Virus record (IMG/VR): IMGVR_UViG_3300026521_000072
Location: 1 to 58,578 of that record
Reading direction: 5' to 3' (one strand)
Source: a virus
DNA: 58,578 bases
A program made the position numbers and the translations under genes. The notes beneath the pieces were generated by a model that saw nothing but the letters and a program-made list of their open reading frames with translations, had not been told where the DNA came from and did no database searches. Below, piece by piece: positions 34,201 through 43,591 of this stretch. Position 1 is the first letter of the stretch; each line of letters begins with the position of its first letter.

Positions 34201-35418
34201 TAGCTCAGTCTCTATGTCTTTACCACGATTTCTCATGTGCGTTAAATCAAACACTAATTTATTCAATTTGTTTAATAGACCATAGAAAGTTTTACTGAGC
34301 CAAGAAGCACTGTCAGGTACTTTTATTTTTCTGTATTCTAATGGGGTGTTTTGCAGAGCTTTTTTTACATGCTTGTTAGTTAAACCATAAACTATAAATT
34401 CTTGTAAACGTCTATCAGCATCTTTATTTGTAAAATCATCTAACTTTCCGGTAAATATGTAATCATACATACTTTTTGCTTTAGCGGTTTCTTCTTTAGT
34501 GTAAGGGCCTTCTCCTTCAGGTAGCAAATCTTTGTAAGTCATTCTACTTTTAGCTACTGTATAAAGTCTTCGTAAATCATCCTTTACATCTTGCCCCAGC
34601 ACACCAAGCGATTTATGAAACAGTACATCTAAGTATGCATGTGTAATTTCATGTACTAACGCTTCCTCGTTACCCATTAGAAATCTATTATTCGCTTTTT
34701 CTGCTAGGTCACTTGGAAGTATACGTACCTTACTCCCTTTTACATTCGGATTGAAGGATGCTGCAGGCTCTGATAGTACATTAAGCATACTCTTGCTTAC
34801 ATCTATTTTTAAGGCACCAATCTCTTTAACTAGTCTATACATTCTCTTTGTAAGTTTTCGTAGATGTTCTGTATGCTCAGTATCCTGTACTACATTAGGA
34901 GCTTTCTCGTCTATACTTACCATCTCAGCATGTATTTGTTTTAAGTTACCACTCATAACGTTTTCACTGCTACCAAACATCTTGTTCATAGCATCTTCGT
35001 CCATATCAACGTTAAATAATGTATCTAAGTCGTCTTCGTGTCTAGGAGAGTTTTTAATAGCATTTTCTATTACATCAGACTGTACGTTACCTACAACTCT
35101 ACTACCAACTTCTTTAAAGTGTAAATCGATGTCACCATCAACAGTGTAAAATGTTATATTCCCTTTAGCATCAATATTGACTCTATCTATAAGTGTGGAT
35201 TGTCTATCAGAATTACCATTTTCATAGTATTCTACACTACCACTACCTAAACGCATGTCTATATTGATAGCTCTGTTGTGTAGTACAATAGCTTCTCTTC
35301 CTAGAGCATCAAGTTCTTTATCTGAGGTTTGTGGGTATTCCTTTCTAAGATTCTGCTTAACTTCTTTTAAATCTTCATTTGTAAGCATTAAACCCCTAGC
35401 ATATGCAGTACATTTCAT
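31240..35418 (-). CDS. Virion RNA polymerase, C-terminal part, 1392 aa (N4 gp50-like)
   Basis: Third part of a virion RNA polymerase that is one 3,500-aa chain in N4. The protein starts MKCTAYARG, and by eye Cys3 is its only cysteine. A zincin-type motif VHEITH (H256-H260) with E340 in QEFIVYGLTN forms a gluzincin-like metallopeptidase site, as in the polyvalent proteins injected by phages. The remainder is mostly helical and charged. The start lies 2 nt after the stop of the catalytic part (TAA-CA-ATG) with AAAGGA as ribosome binding site. In N4 the C-terminal domain is needed to package the polymerase in the head; I infer the same here. Confidence 0.8.
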   Translation of the reverse strand: MKCTAYARGLMLTNEDLKEVKQNLRKEYPQTSDKELDALGREAIVLHNRAINIDMRLGSGSVEYYENGNSDRQSTLIDRVNIDAKGNITFYTVDGDIDLHFKEVGSRVVGNVQSDVIENAIKNSPRHEDDLDTLFNVDMDEDAMNKMFGSSENVMSGNLKQIHAEMVSIDEKAPNVVQDTEHTEHLRKLTKRMYRLVKEIGALKIDVSKSMLNVLSEPAASFNPNVKGSKVRILPSDLAEKANNRFLMGNEEALVHEITHAYLDVLFHKSLGVLGQDVKDDLRRLYTVAKSRMTYKDLLPEGEGPYTKEETAKAKSMYDYIFTGKLDDFTNKDADRRLQEFIVYGLTNKHVKKALQNTPLEYRKIKVPDSASWLSKTFYGLLNKLNKLVFDLTHMRNRGKDIETELLRLSIALGEVNNKYGNKAKEHIGIVIDEKFNEGLDKVSKEVDKAVKEVVDNVLERFSVIDNKTDKHKYKEAELTRVHKLLTYINKEAELARNSGVLGKTWHIAKMFPAITRLYTIIGDYNSDEYLKIRIQLDYLLKKMYGKYYEFLKDLIADFTAGRKTLVQITDITMKFKSHLDRMRDMHFKGALRDIQTGFKNIDMYANKNLKYNHALNRVIMRTDFQAVSTDAKVLRKYLTDSNILDKEINKLEKSIKSIKHGNYVLGNAMVRNAKSVAKYMLTKKGLRSNAHNIARNFGSVLAFPDGGELVAEYNVVKIENMIDRLITLYALKDIDSEYKERMVELIDLDVEGVTNYLVNSKGVQVATKSDWELNGKLQEMVKGQMKENTDYSKELIFAPFDKATSNKMENLGYRLIRTMRKDSGDTGKMLYGLYVNDNVGLTKRVDGAIGLQRLTIKGLTLSEKVRVENEHLSNERINNKIREAIRHAAKHSNYNNMYPIYNEYGRVIDFRYEPTLSEMETHIDLEKRGTDLLARSFGQKDTQVYTDTNNEELIDIIIRDTKETLKSIKDENLAKELLDNEFIRVYATENRLTTAELKGKVGEADVARFMPKTEGEELWGLLPPKTRAYIVEMNKKEDLAKGVKNPKERREIYIRKDLMKQLFGYNQAMVSNSSLIKRLPLSIQHKVRLIEQGFADIIAIAKSMVVIKLPRTIIGNIVSNAKFLWFSGMPINKAVKYLLISKRNLDKWKEDEKKRRNLERKVDMLEGAERDKVRKKLADLAAEIKDNPLIPLLEEGLYQTIVEDINLEEDSNKIVNWVEKKLEDSVIGNNKTIKEVVNTAFLTRKSALGQLLLHVTQESDFHFRAAIYWNAIENGVSKEKALREVTDNFINYSKVINSKVVQWLDKMGPEAFWKYFANIQRVNLKLLKTNTTKVVMDSLGKKYLDIPNDVLDSSIIFRWGKRLNPFSWLDNTESLISGAADVPITHLIDGY

Positions 35419-35420
35419 TG

Positions 35421-38400
35421 TTATCCTTTACACTTTGTGTTGCTGTTATCTATAACAGTCTTTGTTGCTATTATACCTGTTTCTAGCATAGAATCATCTG
35501 AATTGCTAGAACTATTCTCTACTCGTCTAATCATTATAATCTGGTCTCCAGTATTGCTTATCACTTCAAACCCATATTTACTGTACCAACTTATTAGTTT
35601 CTCTTCATTGGTAGTATCGTCCATAGGAAGCACCTCTAACAGTATATCTTCATTACCGTACTCATTAATTACACGTCCCATGACAGCATCAGCATAACCT
35701 AATCCTCTCTCATTTGAATGTATCATGTTAAGTGTGCGGTATACCTTAGTCTTATCTACATCGTCACCTAAGTAATCATTCCAGTTCAGCATACCGTTTA
35801 TCTTAGCCTTACCTAAGCTAGCATAAGCAACAACTTTATCGTTTTTATACAACTCCACACGTTTTACATTTCTATTTTTATTATTTGGGTCAACAACTAA
35901 CTCTCGTTCTTTTATTTGAGTTTCTAGTGCATCTTCTACTATACTATCTACAGCCTTCACTACGTAGCGAGTATCTACACTCCACAGTTTACCTAACACT
36001 TTCTTTATAGTATTCAGCACGTTGTTTACACTTATGGACTCATTTTGTGGGAACTGTTTAATAAACGCTCTACGTACACTAGGTTCACTACTTAGTACAG
36101 CTACTAACTCAGCTACCTGAGTAAACTCATCCTTTCTACTAAGCACATAGTCTAGTCTTTGACGAAGGATGTTACCCTCTATATCATGTCCAGGGTCAAA
36201 GTCTTTTAAACTCTCTAAACTTTTAGCTAAATACTTATATTGTTTTCTGTGTTTACCGTCTTGTAACCATTTATATGTAATTGCATGTTTAATCTCATGT
36301 GCTACATAAACAGCTCTATCTTTCGGATTAGCTTCTGCTACTATAGTTATGCTATTATTCTCTGGGTCGTACATAAACTCTTCACCAAATTTGATTTTAA
36401 TGCCATATTTCTGTATATACTGGTCATTTAGCTTATCAATCTGCTTAGCTTCTTCATTACTAATCAGCACTTCTGGTAGATAATCATCAGCAGCTTTTAA
36501 ATTTTGCGTGATTTTAAGTTTAGTATTGTCGAGTTTTCTAGTTATACTTTGTATTACATTTTCACTGGTAGTTTTTGTTTCGTATTTAGTAGGTTCGTAC
36601 TCATACTTAGCACTTACTTTATTGCCGTTCTTATCTAGCGTTTCAGCATAGGCATGTTCTACGTACAGTGTCTTGCTAAACAACTTCTCTCTATTAGTTT
36701 CAGATAGTTTTTCAATCCTACTCAGATCAGTTATATATTTCTTAATTTGGTCTGCATACTTTAACTTGCTGCCTGGTTTGCTATACTCCTCATTCAACTC
36801 TTTTAGTATATCTTCTAGCACACCATCTTCTAGCCTACTGTTAGTAAACGTCTTAACCACTGATTGCATAATTTCATGTACTAAGTGATAGTCTTTATTT
36901 AAGTTAATCCAGTGTTTGTTATAGTCTTTAGTACCTTCTATAAACTCATCTATAGAGAAATAGTTAGCATCATGCACTCCGAGTGCTACTCTACTTTTTA
37001 GTACTTCAGCTTGCACACTACCATCAAAGAAGTGTATAGGTACAACTGCACCTGAACTGTATGCCTCAACTAACTTATACAACTCTATGGCACCATGTGT
37101 AAGCCTATTACCGCTACTTTTAGTTCTTAAGCCTGGGCTAGCAATATTACCAAGCAACTCAACGTCACCCTCTTTAGTAGACACCCTCTGACGTTTAGCT
37201 ATTAGAAGTTTAGAAGTTATACCGTCATCAGTCTTAAGCACAGAGTTGAGTACTGGTAGCACATAGGACATTTCCTGTACCAAGGCTTGCATTTCTTTTT
37301 TATTTATAGGAGGTACTAGTCGTGAAGCGCGCTTATACTCAGGGCTATCTTCTTTAACAGCATCATCTACTAATTTTAGCACTTTAGTTTTATGTAGTTC
37401 TTTTATTCTCCTGTCTAGTAATTTTCTAGCAATCCTAAACTGTACTGTAAATAGCTCATTTGTAGTTCTAGTTAGTTCTATGAAGGGTTTATACTTCTTT
37501 GTTAGTACTACTTTTAAAGCGTTACCGAATGTAGGCTGTCCTTCTAATTCTTCATCTGCAGCATATACATAACCGATTAGTGTTGTACGCTCATCAGGGC
37601 TCAGTTGAAACTTACGTAAAGCTTCTAAATTTTTCGGCAAATCTCGCTTCTTGTCAGACTGTAGTACATGCAGAATTTTATTTATTCTATTATACTCATC
37701 ACCCAATTCTCGCTCTATTTCGTAGTCAGGATCTTTCGGGTTGTAGTCAGGACTAGAGTAGTAATTTTTAGCTTTTATGTAGTAGGTATTTATCATGTTA
37801 TATAAATTATCTACCGTTAAGTTAGCTGTAGATTGTATGATTGAATTAATGGCACTACCGTAGTTGAGTACCATAAACGGGTTTTTCATAAAATTACGAC
37901 TAAATCCTCTATCTTCATCATACTTAGGGTCTATAAGTTTTAACACCTCTAAAGGTACATCATAGCTATTTTTACGCAATTCTTTTGTTAGTTCTTTGGC
38001 AGGGTCCTCATAAGAATCTAACGCATCTGTATCATCATTTCTAGCACCATAACTTTTAGAAGCCTCTGTAAACACTCCCATTTTCTCTAGTTCTTTTATT
38101 TGAGCATCTATATTGGAGCCGAATAGGATTGGGATTTGCATGTTTTTAATTGCATACCCAGACGTAATAGCGTCTGTCTCTATACTAGATTCAGTGTAGT
38201 AACTCTCTGCAGTACCTCTACCAGTATAATTCCAGTTTAATAGCTCACTGATACCACTCAATAGATGTTCTGGCTCTCCTAAATTGTATTTACCTTCTTT
38301 AGCTACTTCTAGTAGTATTTTTGCATGCTCTGCATAAGTTTCACTATTTTGGTACTCTTCTAATGTAGCGTATTGTGTAGCTTCGTCTATATCATAACTA

Positions 38401-39914
38401 CTTGATAATTTATCTATAATAATATCTATTTCATTGTTATTAGCTACTAATAGTTTTTCTGCTGTTTGTTTATCTACGCTGACACCGAACGATTGTCCAA
38501 GCATAAGTTTAAATCCGTTTTCGTTACTTTTAGTGACTTCAACTTTTCTATTATACACTGCATACCGGTGTAGTTTCTTATCTTGCCAATTTAGTTTGTT
38601 ACTATCTATCATAAATCTATTATTAGTAATTACTTTCCATCTTGCATACATATCTTTATCTAAACCAAATTCATCGTAAGCTTCTTGTAAGTAGTTGATA
38701 GAATCAGCCAGCATATTGTTCTTACCACGTACAGCTTCTAGCTTAACATCTAACACATCTTCTTCATTTTTATAGCCTAACAATTCTAGTAGTACACCAT
38801 CCTTATGAAGCTTTTGCACAAGCTTGTTAAACCCATTCTTCATACGATACGGCGTACTGCTTTGTTTTATTACAGCATCTTTGTGAGCAGAACTGACTAC
38901 ATCCCCTAACTCACCACTCGGACCTTCATTAACTATTTCACTTCGTTTAGGTACTGCATCACTTTTAGTTGTAAATACTCCATATTTAGTCGGTTCGCCT
39001 ACAACACTGTCATACAATTTTCCTGCACTATCTTTTACAGTCTTGCTACTAACTAGTACTTCTACCCCACCTGCAATGACATACAACGACATATCACCGT
39101 TACGTCCTACTTTGCGTTTATTGTTAAAACTAACTACTTTTATGCCTTTCCTAGTATCATCTATATCAGTCTTTTTTACTGTAAGCATACCAACATTTTC
39201 TAGACCAGCTAAACTAAGCATACCAAGTTCAGCTTTCAATTTAGCTTCTAGTACATGATTGTTGATAAGGTTTGTATCACTGTCAGCTTTAATACCTAGC
39301 AACTTATACGCTTTACTACCTATGGTATTTATACTTCTATTATATAACGTATCAAATCCGTTCAACTTTTCGTACATTTCTGTAGTAATAGTGTCTTTTT
39401 TATCTATTCCTAGTATAGCTCGAACTGTATCAGGATGTCGATGCTCTGCTAAGTCAGATTCAGCATCATTGACTAGCCAATCAGTAGTAGCTATACTTAC
39501 AGCTTTAGCAACTTCATCATTTAGTGTGTAGTGTGTAATCTTACCATACTCATTTTTATGTGCTTTATACAGCAGTCCAATAATACTTTGCCAACCTTCA
39601 GTTATATTATTATTGCCTGTGTACATAGGGTCAATGAGAAAATTATCATAAGTATCTGCTTGAACAACACCTTCTTTAGTTACATAGTTTTCTATCACAT
39701 TTTTTAATGTAAGTGCTATAGTGTCTTGAATTTGAGTTTCTACTAGCTTAGTGGTAGCTTTAGGGTTCGCTTTAAAGTATGTACTAAGTGTTGCATTCAG
39801 TGCTGTGTGATTTCTTATATCGTGTATAACCTTACCAACACCATTTTCATTTTTCAGTTTATATAGTGCTGGTAATACTTTTGATACATCTTTTAACGCT
39901 TCAGTACATTTCAT
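35421..39914 (-). CDS. Virion RNA polymerase, catalytic part, 1497 aa (N4 gp50-like)
   Basis: Single-subunit T7-like RNA polymerase of the N4 virion type. The T/DxxGR-like motif is ITNNRFM near 430; motif A is TDAITSG with D581; motif B is RNFMKNPFMVLNYGS (R673 to Y685); motif C is HFFDGS with D964, matching the unusual FDG of N4. After the polymerase come a zincin motif AHEIKH at 1205-1210 with E1269, and a GNAT-like domain at about 1350-1465 (RGLGYADAVMG, WYSKYGFEVI). Only two cysteines are seen, C3 and C1495. The ATG overlaps the upstream stop as TAATG. It should be injected with the DNA and transcribe early genes. Confidence 0.9.
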   Translation of the reverse strand: MKCTEALKDVSKVLPALYKLKNENGVGKVIHDIRNHTALNATLSTYFKANPKATTKLVETQIQDTIALTLKNVIENYVTKEGVVQADTYDNFLIDPMYTGNNNITEGWQSIIGLLYKAHKNEYGKITHYTLNDEVAKAVSIATTDWLVNDAESDLAEHRHPDTVRAILGIDKKDTITTEMYEKLNGFDTLYNRSINTIGSKAYKLLGIKADSDTNLINNHVLEAKLKAELGMLSLAGLENVGMLTVKKTDIDDTRKGIKVVSFNNKRKVGRNGDMSLYVIAGGVEVLVSSKTVKDSAGKLYDSVVGEPTKYGVFTTKSDAVPKRSEIVNEGPSGELGDVVSSAHKDAVIKQSSTPYRMKNGFNKLVQKLHKDGVLLELLGYKNEEDVLDVKLEAVRGKNNMLADSINYLQEAYDEFGLDKDMYARWKVITNNRFMIDSNKLNWQDKKLHRYAVYNRKVEVTKSNENGFKLMLGQSFGVSVDKQTAEKLLVANNNEIDIIIDKLSSSYDIDEATQYATLEEYQNSETYAEHAKILLEVAKEGKYNLGEPEHLLSGISELLNWNYTGRGTAESYYTESSIETDAITSGYAIKNMQIPILFGSNIDAQIKELEKMGVFTEASKSYGARNDDTDALDSYEDPAKELTKELRKNSYDVPLEVLKLIDPKYDEDRGFSRNFMKNPFMVLNYGSAINSIIQSTANLTVDNLYNMINTYYIKAKNYYSSPDYNPKDPDYEIERELGDEYNRINKILHVLQSDKKRDLPKNLEALRKFQLSPDERTTLIGYVYAADEELEGQPTFGNALKVVLTKKYKPFIELTRTTNELFTVQFRIARKLLDRRIKELHKTKVLKLVDDAVKEDSPEYKRASRLVPPINKKEMQALVQEMSYVLPVLNSVLKTDDGITSKLLIAKRQRVSTKEGDVELLGNIASPGLRTKSSGNRLTHGAIELYKLVEAYSSGAVVPIHFFDGSVQAEVLKSRVALGVHDANYFSIDEFIEGTKDYNKHWINLNKDYHLVHEIMQSVVKTFTNSRLEDGVLEDILKELNEEYSKPGSKLKYADQIKKYITDLSRIEKLSETNREKLFSKTLYVEHAYAETLDKNGNKVSAKYEYEPTKYETKTTSENVIQSITRKLDNTKLKITQNLKAADDYLPEVLISNEEAKQIDKLNDQYIQKYGIKIKFGEEFMYDPENNSITIVAEANPKDRAVYVAHEIKHAITYKWLQDGKHRKQYKYLAKSLESLKDFDPGHDIEGNILRQRLDYVLSRKDEFTQVAELVAVLSSEPSVRRAFIKQFPQNESISVNNVLNTIKKVLGKLWSVDTRYVVKAVDSIVEDALETQIKERELVVDPNNKNRNVKRVELYKNDKVVAYASLGKAKINGMLNWNDYLGDDVDKTKVYRTLNMIHSNERGLGYADAVMGRVINEYGNEDILLEVLPMDDTTNEEKLISWYSKYGFEVISNTGDQIIMIRRVENSSSNSDDSMLETGIIATKTVIDNSNTKCKG

Positions 39915-42900
39915 TATTTACATCCTATTATTTTTTTCAATTTACTAATTATTCTTACATCTAGAGTTTTTAGGCTAGCGGCTATTAAATCTTGTATAAT
40001 TTGCTCATTGCTAATTTCTAAAACTTTTTCTGCTGTTATTGTAGCAGTACTACCCTTAGTTTTACTTAACATCTCCTGTAAGTATTCTAGTTTTTTTGCA
40101 GTAGTTTTTACTTTAGAGAGCCCATTATCTAAGTCATGTACACCTGCTTCTGTAAGTTCTCTATATAACTCATCTATCTTATTCTGGTTATCTAACTCTT
40201 CAATATCTTCGCTACTCATATCTTTATAGCTAGACGTATCAGGCTCGGTAATTGGTTTTTCTGCTTCAGTATTATGTGTAGATTTTTCTATAACATCTTC
40301 AGCAGATTTGTTTTCTATCGGCTCTACGTCACTACTCTTACCACTATCAGGATATTTTAGGTTGTTTATTGATACTGTACCATTTCCAGCTTTTGCTATG
40401 TATTTAGTACCTTTTAGTACTTTATTTACCCTATGCGTTAACCTACTCTTACCGCTCCTAGTAGTAAATTCTGGGTATAACTCTACATATCTATTTAGCA
40501 CCTTATCAACAGCTGCTAAGTATTTAACTACGGCTGTTTGATTACTACCATAACTGTTAATATCCTCATACAATTTTTGTACGTTCTCTGCTAGTAAGTT
40601 TACTTCTTCGAGGAGTTCTGCTTCTTCTCTAGTATACTTTGTAGTTTCTCTCCCTGACTCTTTAACCTTAGTAGTTCTGCTTTTATCGCTTTTAGTTCTT
40701 TCAGTCTGTTCATTTTTTTCTTCTCCTTGTTGTTTTTCATCTACAGTAAACTCTGACTGTGTATCAGTACTACTATCTAGTTTGATATTACCGGCACCAT
40801 CAAACTTATTATTAGTTACTATATCGTATACCTTTTGAAATAGTTCTACTTCTTTTTCTATCTGTTCTATTCCCACATTGGACTGTGGTCCGTGATATTT
40901 ATATACAGCAGGACTACCATCAGAATACTGCCCGTATTGTGCTTCTATAGTACCATCACCTTTTTTCCACTTATTGGCTAGCACTCTTGCAGCTTCAAGC
41001 TTCTGCTCTTGTGTTCTCATAAAGTTTTCTAGCCTACTTTGTAGTGCTTCTTTATTTTTGTAATTTGGGTCTAGCAGAGCCTGTACATACTGATATAAAC
41101 CCATTCTATACTTGCCATAAGTGTCGAAGCCCCCGTACACTTTCATTGTTTGTGTGTCTTTATTTATAGCTTTTTTACCTACATCTAGTGCTACCCCTCT
41201 TTCATCAGCTAGAGGTACCACACCACTTTCAGCTATTAGTTTTTCTACTTGCAGTGCTTTCTTTTTATCAAGCATTTCAGCGGTAGGTTCAGTAGTAGAG
41301 GATAGTTCTTTATCCACCTCAGCTAGTTCTTTTTCTATCTCTTTTATTGGTCTGTTATTATATACAGCACTACTACTATTACGGAATGGTTCTAAATCAT
41401 TAGCTATCGCGCCTATTGTGTTAACTAAATCTGCCTTTAACACTTCTAATTTCGACAATCCCTCTGCTGTCTGCTTTTGCATACTTGCTAGCTCTTCAGC
41501 AGTATAAGGAGTACCATCCTCTTTTATAACAACTTCACCAGTTAGTAGTTTTTCTTCATTATCTTTTAACTGCCTCTCAGCTGCTAGTACTTTTTGCAAC
41601 TCGGCTTCATGTGTCTTAAGATTTCTCTCATATACATCTTTAACTAGAGCTTCATCGTGTCTACTAAGTACACCTTCCTCTCCATTAGTGATTGCTTGTA
41701 CATGCTTGCTAATGTCATTATCAGATAACTTTGAAGCATAAATAGAATCTTTAACTTCATCAGGCATTTCATCTAAATGTTTTTTAATTTCGCTAACATC
41801 TAGTGTGTCAATTTCTTGTAGATTTTTGTATGCGTTATCTATGTCTGCAGCAGAGGTATCAGTTGTGCCAGCATCACTACTACTATCACTTACAACTTTC
41901 GCTTTAACATTACCTATAGCTTCTTTAACTGTATCGTTCTCTTTAGCTGCAGTTTTTATAGTGTTAGCGACAGTTCCAGTTCCTTTAGCACCTGTACCCA
42001 TAACAGCACCGAGGAATGCGCTAAACTTATTTGTATCAGACGTTGCTATGTCTTTTATATTTTTAGTGTTTTCATTTTGTGTAGCCCAGTCTTGACTTAC
42101 CCCTTCTAGATACTCTTGTAAACCTTCCTCTCCACCAGACTTTAGAATGCTTATAGCCTTATTTACAACTCTTTTAGTTGGCTTGAATACTTCTTTAGCA
42201 CCACTCTTAACTACAAACTTTTCTAAATTCAGAACAGCTAGTTGTTCAAGGAATGTCTCAGCTAACTTACTCTTACTCATTCCTTTATTGTTATTCTCTC
42301 TATACTGGTCGTTATATTCTTTAGTTCTGATAGCTGCTAGCCCTAATGTACCTCCTGGTAACATAATAGCTGCCATCTCTCCTGACGATTGTGCAAATAC
42401 TTCTGGAAGCATTTTAAGAGATGTTATTAAAGCTTTTGTGTAGTTACCTTCTTTGAATGCTTTTTCTGCTGTAACCATCTTATCATTATAGTCTTTAATA
42501 GTCTCATCTTTAACCCCAGCATACTTCATAGCAGTGTTTAGGTCTTGTAATTCTTTACTTTTATCGGCAGTACCAAATAAACCTCTATCGGTATCTACGA
42601 CTTTGTCATAACCTTCAACTATATCTCCTAGTACTGTACCTTTAATACTATCTTTTACTGCATTAGTACCTCTAGCCCATATATTGTACAGAGAACCTTG
42701 CACCTCATCTACTAACTCTCCTACATACCCGTCTTTATCACTAGTTTGCATTTCTTTATCGAAATCATCTAGTATAGAACTAACTGTGTTACTTTCTTCT
42801 TCTATATAAGTATTGCCAGGTCTTAGTGCTTGTTCCGCTGTTAAGTCGTGCTTACCGCTAATATCACGCAGAAATTGTACTCTTCTGTTATGGCTACTTA

Positions 42901-43522
42901 TATCTGTGTCAGCTACTTGAACTGGAATGTTTAACGGATTTTGCGAATCACCTAGCATAAGCGGATTGTTAACTACATCGTACTCAATAGGCCCTGGAGT
43001 CCATTCAGTACCGTCAGGGTTTTTAGGTCTACCCATAGCAGTATACAAAGCGTCAAGTTTATCTAACTCACCTCTTGTATAAACTACTTTTTCTTTATCC
43101 GCAAATGGTAAGTCTTCACTTACCCCTATTTGCCTAGCTTGTCTGTTTATACGTTCTTTGTGGTGTGTATCTCCTGCCCATGGAGTACCATCAGTGTTAA
43201 GGTGTGCTACTTCTCTAGAGTCTACCCATCCTGCAGGCCCTTCTATATTAGGAGCTCCGGCTAGTCTAGAATCAGCAGTTTCTCCTTGTATACGGAACGA
43301 ATCACCGTCTATAACTGACTGCAGTTGTGCTTTTCTGAACTGCACATTACTACTTAGCACGTCATTAGCTATCTGTTCACCTAAATTATTGTTGCCGTTT
43401 AATCTTTGTAGTTTTTCTTGTGTTTTGTTTTGTAGGTTCTGTATTTTAGTAGTTGTTGGTGCTGTTGTGCTATTTATCGCATCAGCAACACCGAGGTCAC
43501 CAGCTAAGTCTAAATCAGTCAT
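39914..43522 (-). CDS. Virion RNA polymerase, N-terminal part, 1202 aa (N4 gp50-like)
   Basis: Corresponds to the N-terminal domain of N4 vRNAP: the block GGEEGLQEYLEGVSQDWAT, then TSDTNKFSAFLGAVMGTGA, parallels N4 sequence VEEGVQGATGQLAQ...GVGTQAGLGALYGFG as I recall it. Residues 70-135 (VIDGDSFRI, SRLAGAPNIEGP) resemble the first strands of a thermonuclease (SNase) domain. Hydrophobic segments near 370-400 could insert into membrane, consistent with a role in the ejection channel. Its single cysteine is the penultimate residue (IIGCK). A TGTTATAAT box lies 31 nt upstream. Confidence 0.82.
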   Translation of the reverse strand: MTDLDLAGDLGVADAINSTTAPTTTKIQNLQNKTQEKLQRLNGNNNLGEQIANDVLSSNVQFRKAQLQSVIDGDSFRIQGETADSRLAGAPNIEGPAGWVDSREVAHLNTDGTPWAGDTHHKERINRQARQIGVSEDLPFADKEKVVYTRGELDKLDALYTAMGRPKNPDGTEWTPGPIEYDVVNNPLMLGDSQNPLNIPVQVADTDISSHNRRVQFLRDISGKHDLTAEQALRPGNTYIEEESNTVSSILDDFDKEMQTSDKDGYVGELVDEVQGSLYNIWARGTNAVKDSIKGTVLGDIVEGYDKVVDTDRGLFGTADKSKELQDLNTAMKYAGVKDETIKDYNDKMVTAEKAFKEGNYTKALITSLKMLPEVFAQSSGEMAAIMLPGGTLGLAAIRTKEYNDQYRENNNKGMSKSKLAETFLEQLAVLNLEKFVVKSGAKEVFKPTKRVVNKAISILKSGGEEGLQEYLEGVSQDWATQNENTKNIKDIATSDTNKFSAFLGAVMGTGAKGTGTVANTIKTAAKENDTVKEAIGNVKAKVVSDSSSDAGTTDTSAADIDNAYKNLQEIDTLDVSEIKKHLDEMPDEVKDSIYASKLSDNDISKHVQAITNGEEGVLSRHDEALVKDVYERNLKTHEAELQKVLAAERQLKDNEEKLLTGEVVIKEDGTPYTAEELASMQKQTAEGLSKLEVLKADLVNTIGAIANDLEPFRNSSSAVYNNRPIKEIEKELAEVDKELSSTTEPTAEMLDKKKALQVEKLIAESGVVPLADERGVALDVGKKAINKDTQTMKVYGGFDTYGKYRMGLYQYVQALLDPNYKNKEALQSRLENFMRTQEQKLEAARVLANKWKKGDGTIEAQYGQYSDGSPAVYKYHGPQSNVGIEQIEKEVELFQKVYDIVTNNKFDGAGNIKLDSSTDTQSEFTVDEKQQGEEKNEQTERTKSDKSRTTKVKESGRETTKYTREEAELLEEVNLLAENVQKLYEDINSYGSNQTAVVKYLAAVDKVLNRYVELYPEFTTRSGKSRLTHRVNKVLKGTKYIAKAGNGTVSINNLKYPDSGKSSDVEPIENKSAEDVIEKSTHNTEAEKPITEPDTSSYKDMSSEDIEELDNQNKIDELYRELTEAGVHDLDNGLSKVKTTAKKLEYLQEMLSKTKGSTATITAEKVLEISNEQIIQDLIAASLKTLDVRIISKLKKIIGCK

Positions 43523-43552
43523 ATATTATCCTATACAGTATTTTAGTACCAT

Positions 43553-43561
43553 ATTATAACA
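43553..43561 (-). promoter_or_regulatory. Late promoter, extended -10 TGTTATAAT
   Basis: Reads TGTTATAAT on the minus strand, 31 nt upstream of the N-terminal vRNAP gene start. It matches a sigma70 extended -10 box. A convincing TTGACA is absent, as expected for activator-dependent N4-type late promoters. Confidence 0.55.
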
Positions 43562-43591
43562 TAATAACTTTAAGCTAGTTTTTTAAGTAAG

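Noticed and set aside
43553-43561. N4 early (vRNAP) hairpin promoters in the late region
   Set aside because: No 5-7 bp stem with 3-nt loop at these sites; the boxes fit sigma70 -10 elements.
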